From the NCBI GenBank assembly GCA_937912125.1, contig CALDOK010000002.1, forward strand, positions 47,649 through 111,648: 64,000 nucleotides of DNA, written 5' to 3'. Made by a program: the position numbers and the translations under genes. Below the pieces are notes generated by a model that did no database searches, was not told where the DNA came from, and saw only the letters and a list, made by a program, of their open reading frames with translations. This stretch comes from an uncultured Pseudomonadota bacterium. GTDB lineage: Bacteria > Myxococcota_A > UBA796 > JAFGLY01. Of this stretch, positions 27,537 through 37,267 are shown piece by piece; within the stretch, counting starts at the first letter, position 1, and each line of letters begins with the position of its first letter.

Positions 27537-29669
27537 CTAGAACTCGCCCTCGATGCCCACGACGATGGTGCGACCCGTGCCCTCGAGATCGTAGGGGAAC
27601 TTGGCGGCGCCGTCGCGAACTTCGTTGGCGTCGTCCTTGTAGATCAGCGTGCTGTAGGCGGTGTTCAGCAGGTTGCGCACGCTGATGTCGGCCCGCACCC
27701 GGCCGCTGGCCAGCAGGTCGGTGGCGACCGCGGCATGCAGCAGGGTGAAGGGTTCGCCGTCCGCCAGGCCGGCGTCGGGGCTCCACTCGGCACGCGGGCG
27801 CTTGCTGTAGGCGTCCAGCAGCACGCTGGCGCGCAGGCGATCGGCGGGGCGCACGGTGGCGCGCAGGTGGGCCATGTGGGGAGGAAAGTCGTACTGCTGA
27901 CGGTCGGTGGCGCGGTCCTTGGCGAACGTCGCGGCCCAGGCGGCGCCCAGCTCGAAGACGTCCAGCTTCAGCACCGCCTCGGCCTCGCCCCCGAGCACAT
28001 CGCTGCCGGCGAAGTTGTCGTAGTAGGCGTCTCCCAGTTGGGGGTCCGGCTGCTCGACCTCGCGCTTGTCGATCTCGTCGCTGACGGAGCTGTAGAACAC
28101 GGCGCCGCGCAGATCGAGCACCCGCCAGGGGGAGGTGATCAGCTCGGCCTCGAGGGTGTTGATGCGCTCGTGGGCCAGGCTGGGGTTGCCAGCGGTCCAC
28201 ACGTTGGCGCCGTCGGAGTCCTGGTCGGTGGTCACGTAGGCCTCGCGCACGGTGGGCGCGCGGAAGGCGGAGCCGTACAGCAGCTTGATCACGGTGCTCG
28301 AGCCCGGCACCACCAGCACGCCCGCCCGGGGGCTGAAGTGGGGGCCCGCGGTGCTGTGCATGTCGAAGCGCATGCCGCCGGTGAGCTCGAGCCAGTACAG
28401 GGCGGTCCAGGTCTCCTGCACGAACGCGAAGGCGTCCCAAGCGGTGTCGTTCGCGCTGTCCAGGGAGAAGCCGGCGTTCTCGGGCTGGCCGGTGAGATCG
28501 GCGTACTGGAGATCCTCGAGCGCCAGGGTCTTGTTGTACACCAGGCCCAGCCCACCGACGAGCACGTGGCCCACCCCGGGGCGCGCCTGCAGATCGATGC
28601 CGGTGCCGGTGCGGGTGCTCTCCTTGAAGGTCTCGACCAGGGTGGAGCGCCACTCGATGCTCTGATCACCGGACTCTTCGTCGGTGACCAGCTCGGGACT
28701 GGAGAACCACGCGTAGGAGCCGGGATCGTCGTAGTGCTGCAGGTAGATGTAGGGGGTGATCGCCAGGTTGCGGGACAGGTCGAAGCGGTAGCGCGCGTTG
28801 AAGAACTGGTCCCGGTAGCTGAGGTTGAACTCGTCCATGCTCTGCAGGAGCACGTCCAGGGCGTCGTCCTGAGGGTTGGTGTAGTAGGTGTGGCGGTAGT
28901 CCACGGCGGTGAGGGACAGCTCGAGCTGCTCGGTCTGCAGCCGCAGCGCGGCGTTCATGGCCCGCCGGGGCTGGGTGCCGTGGATGTTGTGGTAGCCCCT
29001 GGGGGTGATCTCCAGGCCGTCGTCGGCGGTGCCCAGGAAGCGCACGGTGCCGGCGACCCCGAGCTTGCGCCCGCGGGACAGCTCGACGTGGTCGCCCATG
29101 ACGAAGGCGGCCGTGTGGCGCCCGTGGGTGCCGCCGGTGGTGCGCAGGAAGGCGCCGCCCAGATCGTCGGCGCCGTAGGTGACCACGTTGATCACGCCCG
29201 AGAAAGCGTTGGTGCCGTAGATGGCGGAGCCCGGACCCTTGATGATCTCGACCTGGCGCACGTTCTCGAGGGGGATGTACTCGTCGATCCATGCGTGGGT
29301 GTAGACGCCGTCGTACCAGGGCACGCCGTCGACCAGCAGCAGGAACTTGTTGTTGTCGGGGGCCACCACGCCGCGGAAGTAGGCCAGGGAGCGCCCCTCG
29401 GGCGCCATGGTGACGTAGATGCCCGGCAAGGACGAGAGCATGTCCGAGATGGTGAGGAAGCCCCGCTCGCGGATCTCGCGGTCGGTCAGCACCGTGACGA
29501 TGCTGGGGGCCTGCCGCGCGGTCTGGGCGTAGCGGGAGGCGACGGTGACCATCTCCTCCTCGACCTGGAACGCGTCGGCCTCGTCCGGCTCGGTGAAGGG
29601 ATCGACCACCGTGGCGGCGAAGCCGGTGTGGACGAGCAGCAAGACAGCGATCGGGGCCTGGAAGAGCAC
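27537..29669 (-). CDS. TonB-dependent outer-membrane receptor
   Basis: 710 residues from GTG 29669 with AGGAG upstream. A signal peptide is followed by a plug domain: VTVASRYAQTARQAPSIVTVLTDREI, FLTISDMLSSLPGI, LLLVDGVPWYDG and VEIIKGPGSAIYGTNAFSGVINVVT. The rest alternates beta strands of the 22-stranded barrel, with the late motif SAFRAPTVREAY and a C-terminal aromatic residue (Phe). It takes up a scarce ligand (siderophore, metal complex, vitamin or oligosaccharide) using TonB energy; the ligand cannot be read from sequence. First gene of the six-gene operon and divergent from the K+ channel gene. Confidence 0.93.
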   Translation of the reverse strand: MLFQAPIAVLLLVHTGFAATVVDPFTEPDEADAFQVEEEMVTVASRYAQTARQAPSIVTVLTDREIRERGFLTISDMLSSLPGIYVTMAPEGRSLAYFRGVVAPDNNKFLLLVDGVPWYDGVYTHAWIDEYIPLENVRQVEIIKGPGSAIYGTNAFSGVINVVTYGADDLGGAFLRTTGGTHGRHTAAFVMGDHVELSRGRKLGVAGTVRFLGTADDGLEITPRGYHNIHGTQPRRAMNAALRLQTEQLELSLTAVDYRHTYYTNPQDDALDVLLQSMDEFNLSYRDQFFNARYRFDLSRNLAITPYIYLQHYDDPGSYAWFSSPELVTDEESGDQSIEWRSTLVETFKESTRTGTGIDLQARPGVGHVLVGGLGLVYNKTLALEDLQYADLTGQPENAGFSLDSANDTAWDAFAFVQETWTALYWLELTGGMRFDMHSTAGPHFSPRAGVLVVPGSSTVIKLLYGSAFRAPTVREAYVTTDQDSDGANVWTAGNPSLAHERINTLEAELITSPWRVLDLRGAVFYSSVSDEIDKREVEQPDPQLGDAYYDNFAGSDVLGGEAEAVLKLDVFELGAAWAATFAKDRATDRQQYDFPPHMAHLRATVRPADRLRASVLLDAYSKRPRAEWSPDAGLADGEPFTLLHAAVATDLLASGRVRADISVRNLLNTAYSTLIYKDDANEVRDGAAKFPYDLEGTGRTIVVGIEGEF

Positions 29670-29743
29670 GGTTCACTCCTGGGGGAACGCTATCACGGAC
29701 CCCGCGTGGGAGGCAGCCTGATGCGAGGATACCAGAGAGCACG

Positions 29744-30793
29744 ATGTCCCCCCGCCCCTCCCCGCAAGGCCTGGCTCGAGAGCTGATCACCCAGCGCAAC
29801 CTGCGCATCGCCGTGGGCGCCCTGGGTGTGGTCGTGGTGGTGGGCACGGTCGGCTACGTCGTCATCGAGGGCTGGAGCTTTCTGGACGCCCTGTGGATGG
29901 TGATCATCACCGTCACCACCATCGGCTATGGCGAGGTCCAGCCCCTAAGCGAGGCCGGGCGCATCTTCTCCCTGCTGCTGATCCTCTTCGGCGTGGGCAT
30001 CGTCACCTACACCGCCACCACCTTCGCGCGGGCGGTGATCGACGGGGACATGGCCCGTCTGTACCGGCGGCGTCGCAAGGAGCGCATCATGAAGAACCTC
30101 ACGGACCACTACATCGTGGTGGGCTACGGCCGCCTGGGGCGCGTGGTCGTCGAAGATCTGCAGCGCAGCGGCGTGGCCGTCTGTGTGGTCGAGCGGGACC
30201 CCGAGGTGGTCGAGGAGGTGGAGCGCAGCGGGCGGGTGCCCGTGGTGCGCGGCGACGGCTCCAGCGACGACACCCTGCGCCTGGCCGGCGTGGAGCGGGC
30301 CCGCGGTCTGGCCATCGCGCTGCCCTCGGCGGCCGAGGCGGTCTACGTCTCCATGTCTGCCAGCCAGCTCAACCCCGAGCTCAACATCGTCACCCGCATC
30401 GACGATCCCGAGGCCAGCTACCGGGCACGACGCGTCGGGGCCCGCCAGGTGGTCAACCCCTACCGCATCGCCGGCTGGCGCATCGCCCACGGCCTGCTGC
30501 GCCCCCTGGCGACCAACTTCCTCGATCTGGCCACCTTCTCGGTACACGAAGAGTTCGCCGTGGACGAGCAGAGCATCCCGGTGGGCAGCCCCTTCGCCGG
30601 GCGCAGCCTCCGGGATCTGGCCATCGGCGCGGAGCACAAGCTGCTCGTGGTGGCCATCCAGAAGCCCAACGGCACCCTGATCGCCACCCCGGGGGGCGCG
30701 GTCGTGCTCGAGCCAGGAGATACCGTGATCATCATCGGTGACCCTGAGCGCCTGGTGGAGTTTGCGCGGGCCGTCGCGGGGGAGTCGCGTTGA
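29744..30793 (+). CDS. Potassium channel with RCK (TrkA-N/TrkA-C) domains
   Basis: 349 residues. Two membrane helices (AVGALGVVVVVGTVGYVV and IFSLLLILFGVGIVTYTATTF) flank the pore with selectivity filter TTIGYG at 58-63. The cytoplasmic RCK_N Rossmann domain starts at HYIVVGYGRLGRVVVED (nucleotide loop 127-132), and an RCK_C domain closes the protein (VVLEPGDTVIIIGDPE). This is the MthK/Kch layout of a ligand-gated K+ channel rather than a Trk uptake subunit, since the pore is fused. It is monocistronic, with a 335-base gap before RNase G, and divergent from the TonB receptor. Confidence 0.92.
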   Translation: MSPRPSPQGLARELITQRNLRIAVGALGVVVVVGTVGYVVIEGWSFLDALWMVIITVTTIGYGEVQPLSEAGRIFSLLLILFGVGIVTYTATTFARAVIDGDMARLYRRRRKERIMKNLTDHYIVVGYGRLGRVVVEDLQRSGVAVCVVERDPEVVEEVERSGRVPVVRGDGSSDDTLRLAGVERARGLAIALPSAAEAVYVSMSASQLNPELNIVTRIDDPEASYRARRVGARQVVNPYRIAGWRIAHGLLRPLATNFLDLATFSVHEEFAVDEQSIPVGSPFAGRSLRDLAIGAEHKLLVVAIQKPNGTLIATPGGAVVLEPGDTVIIIGDPERLVEFARAVAGESR

Positions 30794-31128
30794 CGCGGGG
30801 CTGCGCCCGTGTGAGATTCAGCCCATCGGGTGCCTTGCGCGCCCCACCCATGTTTTGACGACCCAGCCCGCGCTGCCTGCGCGGCCTCGAGTCCACTCGA
30901 ATTTCTCAGTCCTATTCTTTTCACTCGGGCCCTTGGCCCGGGCCACCCCATCGGGATCCCCAGAGGGTCCGCGCCGCCTTCACCCGCCGGAGCTTGCTGG
31001 CATGCAGAACGAGTCCACATCGTGAGCGCCAAAGCACCGCGCTCCATGTCTCGCCATGCCGACGTGCAGCCCCGTGCTGCGCCTGAGCCTGTGCCACGGG
31101 TGTGTGCGGCGATCTCGCGGAGATCGTC
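30794..31128 (+). other. Intergenic leader before RNase G gene (no gene seen)
   Basis: 335 bases without a convincing coding frame. It includes a relatively AT-rich stretch at 30895-30925 with a TATTCT at 30913-30918 that could be a -10 element, but no good -35 at the right distance. A small hairpin CGGGCC-CTT-GGCCCG lies at 30926-30940. A TTGACG at 30855-30860 lacks a -10. The stretch is long for this compact window and could be a long 5' leader; RNase E/G mRNAs are autoregulated through their leaders in some bacteria (established for E. coli rne), which is only suggestive here. Confidence 0.4.
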
Positions 31129-32649
31129 TTGCCTACCGAAATCATCGTCAACTCGACGGGGCGTGAGACCCGAGTAGCCATCCTCGAGAACGGCCAACTG
31201 GCCGAGCTCCACATCGATCGCGGCGAGGGCCGTGGCTATGTAGGGAACGTCTACTACGGCAAGGTCGTGCGCGTGCTCCCGGGCATGCAGGCGGCGTTCG
31301 TGGACATCGGGCTCGAGCGCGCTGCCTTCCTGTACGTGGGCGACATCTTCCCTGCGTTCCTCGACCTGGCATCTGGCGACGAGCCGGTGGACCCCGAGCT
31401 CACCATGGCGGAAGAGACCCCGCACGCCACCCCGCGCGAGGGCCAGCCCCCCATCCAGGATCTGCTCAAGGAAGGCCAGCACATCGTGGTGCAGGTGGCC
31501 AAGGATCCCATCGGCACCAAGGGCGCCCGCATCACCACCCACATCACCCTGCCGGGCCGCTACCTGGTCTACATGCCCACGGTGGACCACATCGGGATCT
31601 CGAGGCGCATCGAGAAGGACCGCGAGCGTCGCCGCCTGCGCTCCTTCGTCGAGAAGCACCGCAAGAAGGGCCAGGGCTTCATCGTGCGCACCGTGTGCGA
31701 GAGCCAGTCCACCACCGAGCTCAAGCAGGACATGGACTACCTGGTCAACACCTGGGAGAAGGTCCAGACAGCGGCCAAGGACGCCAAGGCGCCGGCCATG
31801 CTCCACGAGGAGCACGACCTGGTGCTGCGGGTGGTGCGCGATGTCTTCGGAGACGACGTGCAGCGCATGGTGGTCGACGACCCCACCATGTTCGACAATG
31901 TGCGCAACTTCATGAACGACTTCCTGCCCCGCGGCAAGGATCGGGTGCAGCACTACCGCGGCGCCGATCCCTGCTTCGACGTCTACGGCATCGAGACCGA
32001 GATCACCCGCTCTCTGGGCCGCAAGGTCTGGCTCAAGTCAGGCGGCTACCTGGTCATCGACCAGACCGAAGCCCTCATGGCCATCGACGTCAACTCGGGC
32101 AAGTACGTGGGCACCTCGAACCTCGAGGACACCACCTTCAAGATCAACCTCGACGCGGTCAACGAGGTCGTCTACCAGCTCCGCCTGCGCAACATCGGCG
32201 GCATCATCATCATCGACTTCATCGACATGGAGAAGGAAGCCAACCGCGACAAGGTCTTCCGGTGCCTCTCCGACGCGCTGCGCAACGACCGCGCGCGCAC
32301 CAACATCATCAAGATCAGCGAGCTGGGCTTGGTGGAGATGACCCGCAAGCGGGTTCAGGAAGACCTCACCCGCTTCCTGTCCGAGCCCTGCCTGTACTGC
32401 GAAGGCAAGGGCCACACCCGCTCCCGGATCACCGTCTGCTTCGACATCCTGCGCGAGGTGCAGCGCGAGGCCAAGCGCTCGGGCAACCGCGAGCACATCA
32501 TGGTCAACGCCCACCCGGCCGTGGCCGACTTGCTCTACGGCGACGAGCTGGCGAGCCTCGAGGGCTTCGAGGCCAAGATGGGCCGCCGCATCGTGGTCCG
32601 CGCGGTGCCGCACTACCACCTCGAGCGCTTCGAGGTCTACAGTCGGTAG
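31129..32649 (+). CDS. rng: Ribonuclease G/E family endoribonuclease
   Basis: 506 residues from TTG 31129, six bases after GGAG; a GTG at 31102 is in frame but lacks a site. Family order is clear: N-terminal ETRVAILENGQLAELHIDR, S1 domain (GNVYYGKVVRVLPGMQAAFVDIG ... AAFLYVGD) carrying a ~45-residue acidic insertion, RNase H-like part, catalytic DNase I-like region (ALMAIDVNSGKY and IIIIDFIDM with the magnesium Asp residues), and the zinc-link CLYCEGKG. The lack of a long C-terminal scaffold and total length support RNase G rather than RNase E. It matures rRNA and turns over mRNA. It is convergent with the small lipoprotein gene. Confidence 0.93.
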   Translation: MPTEIIVNSTGRETRVAILENGQLAELHIDRGEGRGYVGNVYYGKVVRVLPGMQAAFVDIGLERAAFLYVGDIFPAFLDLASGDEPVDPELTMAEETPHATPREGQPPIQDLLKEGQHIVVQVAKDPIGTKGARITTHITLPGRYLVYMPTVDHIGISRRIEKDRERRRLRSFVEKHRKKGQGFIVRTVCESQSTTELKQDMDYLVNTWEKVQTAAKDAKAPAMLHEEHDLVLRVVRDVFGDDVQRMVVDDPTMFDNVRNFMNDFLPRGKDRVQHYRGADPCFDVYGIETEITRSLGRKVWLKSGGYLVIDQTEALMAIDVNSGKYVGTSNLEDTTFKINLDAVNEVVYQLRLRNIGGIIIIDFIDMEKEANRDKVFRCLSDALRNDRARTNIIKISELGLVEMTRKRVQEDLTRFLSEPCLYCEGKGHTRSRITVCFDILREVQREAKRSGNREHIMVNAHPAVADLLYGDELASLEGFEAKMGRRIVVRAVPHYHLERFEVYSR

Positions 32650-32679
32650 ACGGGCTGGGGGCGGGTCGAGCCGCGCCGC

Positions 32680-32928
32680 TCAGATCTCGAGGTCTCCCTC
32701 AATGGCCAGGGCACAGCCCTCGAGGGCCTCTCGCTCCGTCATGACGTCCCCCGTGAGGATCTCGTCGCTGGGGTGGGTCTCCATGCAGGCCAGGGAGTCC
32801 TCGAAGTCCTCTGGGCCAGCGCTCGGCGTGCAGTAGAACGTGCCCTCTGGGCAGGGGTCGCCGGCCAGGCCCGCTGCGCAACCCGACGCCACCAGCAGGC
32901 CGGGCCCGAGTGCTGGAATCCACCGCAT
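32680..32928 (-). CDS. Small Cys-rich lipoprotein of unknown function
   Basis: 82 residues from ATG 32928, preceded by CGGAGGTGG; an upstream extension to 33033 lacks a signal. Lipobox VASGC (Cys17), then DPCPEGTFYC, SLACMETH and EGCALAI, so four further Cys that may form two disulfides. The mature part is acidic. No family recognised. It is divergent from recD2 across about 107 bases and convergent with rng. Confidence 0.65.
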   Translation of the reverse strand: MRWIPALGPGLLVASGCAAGLAGDPCPEGTFYCTPSAGPEDFEDSLACMETHPSDEILTGDVMTEREALEGCALAIEGDLEI

Positions 32929-33035
32929 CGACCACCTCCGCGCGCACTGTACACGCGGGTAGTCGAGGCTGCTATGGCGCTTCACCCCAGCGACGCTGTA
33001 GCCTGTTGGCTGAACCCAGTAGCCTGGAGCCACAC

Positions 33036-35228
33036 GTGGTCGACGTCCGCCTCGAGGGAGAGCTGCTCGGCTTCTCCTACCAGGATGAGAACTCGGCCTT
33101 CGCGGTGGCGCGCTTCGCCCTGGAAGACGGCGAGGAGCTCATGGTCGTCGGGCCGCTGGGGACCGCGCGACCGGGCCAGACCCTGCACCTGAGCGGGCGC
33201 TGGGACAAGCACAAGGTGCACGGGCAGCAGTTTCGGGTCTACAGCTTCCTGGCCGACGATCCGCGCACCCTCGAGGGCCTGACCACCTACCTCAGCTCGG
33301 GGGCCGTCCAGGGGGTGGGGCCGGAGCTGGCGGCCCGCCTGGTGGACCGCTTCGGGCTGTCCACCCTGAGGGTGCTGGCCGAGCAGCCCGAGCGGCTGCA
33401 GGAGGTGGACGGCATCGGCCCCGCCCGGGCCGCCGCCATCCGGGAGGCCTGGCAGAGCGACAAGGAGGACCGCGAGCTGCACGCCATGCTGCGGGGCCAC
33501 GGGCTCAAGCCCGCGCTCACCCGGCGCATCGTGGAGCGCTACGGCAGCGACGCCCTGAGCGTGGTGATGCGGGACCCCTACCGCATGGCCCGGGAGGTGC
33601 CCGGGGTGGGCTTCCGCACGGCCGACGCCATCGCGCGCCACAACGGCATCGCCCACGACGCCCCCGTGCGGGCCCAGGCTGCGGTGCTCCACGCCCTGGA
33701 CGCGGCGCAGGACGATGGCCACTGCTTCCTGCCCCAGGGGGAGCTGGCCACTCGGCTCGAGGCGCTGGATGTGCCCCCCCACGCCTGGCAGGTGGCCCTG
33801 CGCGAGCTGCTGGCCAGCCGCCGCCTGGTGAGCTGGGAGACCGCCGATCCCTTGGTGCGCCCCATCCAGCTGGCCTGGCTGCACCAGCTCGAGCGCCGGG
33901 TGGCCGAGCGCGTCCAGGCGCTGGCCATGCTCCCGGCGCGCCCCAGCCTGCTCACGGTGGCCGACGCCGAGGCCGCCACGGGCTTGAGCCTCAACGGCGA
34001 CCAACACCTGGCCGTGAAGCGCTCCCTCGAGAAGGGCATCGTGCTGATCACGGGCGGTCCGGGCACCGGCAAGACCACCATCGTCAAGGTGTTGCTGGCC
34101 GCGGCCAGGCAGCAGGGCCAGCGGTGGAAGCTGGCGGCCCCCACCGGCCGCGCGGCCCGACGGCTGGCCGAGGCCTGCGGCCAGGAGGCCTCCACCCTGC
34201 ACCGCCTGCTGGACTTCGAGTTCCTGTCCATGGGCTTTCGGCGCAACGCCACCAACCCCCTCGAGGCCGACGGGGTGATCGTGGACGAGGCGTCGATGGT
34301 GGATCTGCGCCTGATGGCGGCGCTGCTCGAGGCCATCCCGCCTGGCGGTCGCCTGGTGATGGTGGGAGACGACCACCAGCTCCCCGCCGTGGGCGCGGGC
34401 CAGGTGCTGGGGGATCTGATCCGATCTGGCGCCGTCGATGTGGTGCGGCTGCAGGAGATCTATCGCCAGGCGGCAGGCAGCGGGATCATCGTCAACGCCC
34501 ACAGGATCGACGCCGGCACCATGCCGATCAGCGCCGAGCGCGAGCACCGCGACTGGGAGAGAGAGCTGCGGGAGCGCCCCGGGCTTCGCCCCAAGCGCCC
34601 CGAGCCGGCCCTGGACTTCTTCCTTGTGGAGCGGGAAGATCCCCTCGAGCTGCAGGCCGCGCTGCTGCAGGCGGTCACCGAGCGGCTGCCTCGGCGAGGC
34701 TTCGATCCCATGCAGGACGTACAGGTCCTGGCACCGATACACCGCGGCGAGCTGGGCACGGTGGTGCTCAACCGTCGGCTCCAGGCCAGCCTCAACCCCC
34801 AGGGCCGGACCCTGGAGGCGGGCAAGTTCGTGTTCCGCCTGGGGGACCGCGTGATCCAGACCCGCAACAACTACCAGACCGAGGTGTTCAACGGTGAGGT
34901 GGGGCGGGTGCTGCAGGTGGAGGACGGCGGGCTGGTGGTGGGCTTCGAGGGGCGCCAGGTCAGCCTGAGCGGGGAGCAGCTGCGGGAGGTCGAGCCCGCC
35001 TACGCCATCACCGTGCACAAGTCCCAGGGATCGGAGTACCCCGCCGTGGTCATCGCCCTGCACGGATCCCATCGCGTGATGCTGCGCCGCAACCTGCTCT
35101 ACACCGCGGTCACCCGCGCCGAGTCCTTCTGCTGCATCATCGGGTCCCGGCGAGCGGTGCGCCTGGCGGTGAGCATCTCCGGCCACCAGGATCGCCACAC
35201 CCTGCTGGCGGACCTGCTGCGGGCCTGA
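33036..35228 (+). CDS. recD2: RecD2-type ATP-dependent DNA helicase
   Basis: 730 residues from GTG 33036 with GGAG at 33026-33029. An N-terminal OB-like region, then tandem helix-hairpin-helix motifs (VQGVGPELAARLVDRFG, VDGIGPARAAAIREAW) typical of RecD2. The helicase core has GGPGTGKTT at 340-348, VIVDEASMVDL (Walker B), MVGDDHQLPAVGAGQVL and the C-terminal SH3-containing 2A/2B region with AITVHKSQGSEYPAVV and LYTAVTRAE. It is a 5'-3' superfamily 1B helicase acting without RecBC, implicated in repair and mismatch correction in Deinococcus and Bacillus. Length and order are complete. Confidence 0.94.
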   Translation: MVDVRLEGELLGFSYQDENSAFAVARFALEDGEELMVVGPLGTARPGQTLHLSGRWDKHKVHGQQFRVYSFLADDPRTLEGLTTYLSSGAVQGVGPELAARLVDRFGLSTLRVLAEQPERLQEVDGIGPARAAAIREAWQSDKEDRELHAMLRGHGLKPALTRRIVERYGSDALSVVMRDPYRMAREVPGVGFRTADAIARHNGIAHDAPVRAQAAVLHALDAAQDDGHCFLPQGELATRLEALDVPPHAWQVALRELLASRRLVSWETADPLVRPIQLAWLHQLERRVAERVQALAMLPARPSLLTVADAEAATGLSLNGDQHLAVKRSLEKGIVLITGGPGTGKTTIVKVLLAAARQQGQRWKLAAPTGRAARRLAEACGQEASTLHRLLDFEFLSMGFRRNATNPLEADGVIVDEASMVDLRLMAALLEAIPPGGRLVMVGDDHQLPAVGAGQVLGDLIRSGAVDVVRLQEIYRQAAGSGIIVNAHRIDAGTMPISAEREHRDWERELRERPGLRPKRPEPALDFFLVEREDPLELQAALLQAVTERLPRRGFDPMQDVQVLAPIHRGELGTVVLNRRLQASLNPQGRTLEAGKFVFRLGDRVIQTRNNYQTEVFNGEVGRVLQVEDGGLVVGFEGRQVSLSGEQLREVEPAYAITVHKSQGSEYPAVVIALHGSHRVMLRRNLLYTAVTRAESFCCIIGSRRAVRLAVSISGHQDRHTLLADLLRA

Positions 35229-35277
35229 GGTGGGGGGCAGGGTTAACTCCGCCTTCGCGGCTGCTCCGGAGGTGAAG

Positions 35278-36324
35278 ATGCCCCGCTTCACAGACGAACT
35301 TGGTCGGGTGGACATCCGGAGCCTCAGCCTGGCGGAGATCCGGGAGCTGGTCCAGGGGCTCGGCAAGGAGAAGTTCCGGGCGTTGCAGGTCTACAAGTGG
35401 ATCTGGCAGCGCCTGATCCCGAGCTTCCAGGACATGACCAACATCTCCAAGGCGTTCCGGAGCGAGATGGAGGATCGGGCCTTCCTGCGACAGCTCGAGC
35501 TGCACCGCATGGAGCGCTCGAGCGATGGCACGCGCAAGCTGGCGTGGCGCCTGCACGACGGGCTCCTGATCGAGTCTGTGTTGATCCCCGACGACGAGCG
35601 CCTCACCCTGTGCATCTCGAGCCAGGTGGGCTGCGCCATGGGCTGCGCCTTCTGCCTCACCGGCGATCTGGGCTTGATCCGCAACCTGACCCCCGCGGAG
35701 ATCGCCCTGCAGGTGGCCCAGGCCGAGCGCCTGATCGACCCTGGTGAGCGCATCTCGAACATCGTCTTCATGGGCATGGGCGAGCCCCTCGCCAACCTCG
35801 ACCACGTCCTGGTGGCGCTGGACTTCCTGCTGGACGAGAACGCGCTGAACTACAGCCACCGAAAGATCACCGTGTCCACCGCGGGGCTGGTCAAGGGCCT
35901 GCGTCGTCTGGCGGACGCCTCACCGGTGAACCTCGCGGTCAGCCTCAACGCGACCACCGACGTCCAGCGGGCCGCCATCATGCCCGTCAACAAGGCCCAC
36001 GACCTGCGAGAGCTCCTCGAGACCTGCCGCACGCTGCCCCTGCCTGCGGGCAAGCGCATCACCTTCGAGTACGTGATGATCGGGGGCTTCAACGACAGCC
36101 TCGACGACGCCAGGCGGGTCTTGAAGCTGCTGCGGCCCATCAAGGCCAAGGTCAACCTGATCCCCTACAACGAGAACCCCGACAGGGACCTGAGGCGACC
36201 GGCCGAGGACGTGGTCCAGGCCTTCCAGAACTTCGTGGTCCAGGGGGGCATCCAGTGCTCCATCCGCTCGTCCCGGGGCACGGACATCAGCGCCGCCTGC
36301 GGTCAGCTGGGCAAGAAGGGCTGA
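35278..36324 (+). CDS. rlmN: Dual-specificity 23S rRNA/tRNA adenine-C2 methyltransferase RlmN
   Basis: 348 residues from ATG 35278 with a strong GGAGGTGA site. Radical-SAM cluster ligands are Cys119, Cys123 and Cys126 (GCAMGCAFC), MGMGEPLANLD binds SAM, and Cys341 near the end (ISAACGQLG) is the catalytic methyl-carrying residue. It methylates A2503 of 23S rRNA and A37 of some tRNAs by a radical route in the cytoplasm. The length is typical. It follows recD2 by 49 bases on the same strand. Confidence 0.96.
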   Translation: MPRFTDELGRVDIRSLSLAEIRELVQGLGKEKFRALQVYKWIWQRLIPSFQDMTNISKAFRSEMEDRAFLRQLELHRMERSSDGTRKLAWRLHDGLLIESVLIPDDERLTLCISSQVGCAMGCAFCLTGDLGLIRNLTPAEIALQVAQAERLIDPGERISNIVFMGMGEPLANLDHVLVALDFLLDENALNYSHRKITVSTAGLVKGLRRLADASPVNLAVSLNATTDVQRAAIMPVNKAHDLRELLETCRTLPLPAGKRITFEYVMIGGFNDSLDDARRVLKLLRPIKAKVNLIPYNENPDRDLRRPAEDVVQAFQNFVVQGGIQCSIRSSRGTDISAACGQLGKKG

Positions 36325-36397
36325 GCGCTGGGCGTGGTCGTGGAGACTGCGCTAATGGACAGGGGTTCGAACCACCAAGCGTGCGGGAGTTGCAGCC

Positions 36398-37267
36398 ATG
36401 GCAGCGAAGCGAATCGGCATCATCGGCGGAACCGGGCTCTACGAGATGGAGGGCGTGCAGCAGCTGCGCGAGGTGGCCGTGGACACCCCCTTCGGGCCGC
36501 CCTCCGACGCCTTCCTGGTGGGTGAGCTTGGCGGGGCCGAGGTGGTCTTCGTGCCCCGGCATGGTCGTGGCCATCGCTTCACGCCCACCGAGGTGCCCTA
36601 CCGGGCCAACATCTACGCCCTCAAGAAGCTGGGGGTCGACTGGATCATCAGCGTCAGCGCCGTGGGCTCCCTGAAGGCCGAGATCGCGCCAGGCCACGTG
36701 GTGCTGGTGGACCAGTTCATCGACCGCACCCGCAACCGCTGCTCCACCTTCTTCGAGAAGGGCCTGGTGGCCCACGTCGCCTTCGGTGACCCCGTCTGCG
36801 GCGTGCTCCGGGGCTTCCTGCTCGACGCCGCGCGGCGCACGGGCGCCACCCACCACGACGGCGGCACCTACGTGTGCATGGAAGGCCCCGCCTTCTCCAC
36901 CAAGGCCGAGAGCAACCTGTACCGATCCTGGGGCGCCTCGGTCATCGGCATGACCAACATTCCCGAGGCCAAGCTGGCCCGCGAGGCCGAGATCTCCTAC
37001 GCCACCCTGGCCATGTGCACCGACTACGACTGCTGGCATGCCGATCACGACGACGTCACCGTCGATCAGGTCGTCGCGGTGCTGAAGGCCAACGTGGCGC
37101 TGGCCAAGGACATCATCCGCGCGGCCGTGCCCATGGTGGTGGCCTACGACGGCCCGCCCTCCGCCCGCGGCGCCCTCGCCAACGCCGTGCTCACCCAGCC
37201 CCACGCAATCCCGGACGAGCGCCGCGCTATCCTGGCTGTGCTCACTGGCCGTTCCCTGGAGGCCTGA
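36398..37267 (+). CDS. mtnP: S-methyl-5'-thioadenosine phosphorylase (MTAP/PNP family)
   Basis: 289 residues with GGGAG upstream. Motifs in order: IGIIGGTGLYEMEGV, FVPRHGRGHRFTPTEVPYRANI (phosphate and purine site), SAVGSLKAEIAPGHVVLVDQFIDRT, GGTYVCMEGPAFSTKAESNLY, VIGMTNIPEAKLAREAEI and MCTDYDCWH. The specificity call of MTA rather than inosine rests on the MTAP-like block with GPAFSTKAES and TDYDCW. It releases adenine and 5-methylthioribose-1-phosphate in methionine salvage. Its stop overlaps the next start by one base (TGATG). Confidence 0.92.
   Translation: MAAKRIGIIGGTGLYEMEGVQQLREVAVDTPFGPPSDAFLVGELGGAEVVFVPRHGRGHRFTPTEVPYRANIYALKKLGVDWIISVSAVGSLKAEIAPGHVVLVDQFIDRTRNRCSTFFEKGLVAHVAFGDPVCGVLRGFLLDAARRTGATHHDGGTYVCMEGPAFSTKAESNLYRSWGASVIGMTNIPEAKLAREAEISYATLAMCTDYDCWHADHDDVTVDQVVAVLKANVALAKDIIRAAVPMVVAYDGPPSARGALANAVLTQPHAIPDERRAILAVLTGRSLEA

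Noticed and set aside
30926..30940. Hairpin CGGGCC-CTT-GGCCCG as terminator of the K+ channel gene
   Set aside because: Only 6 bp, about 130 bases past the stop and without a T-tract.
32982..35366. 794-codon minus-strand frame
   Set aside because: Antisense of recD2, which carries a full set of helicase motifs.
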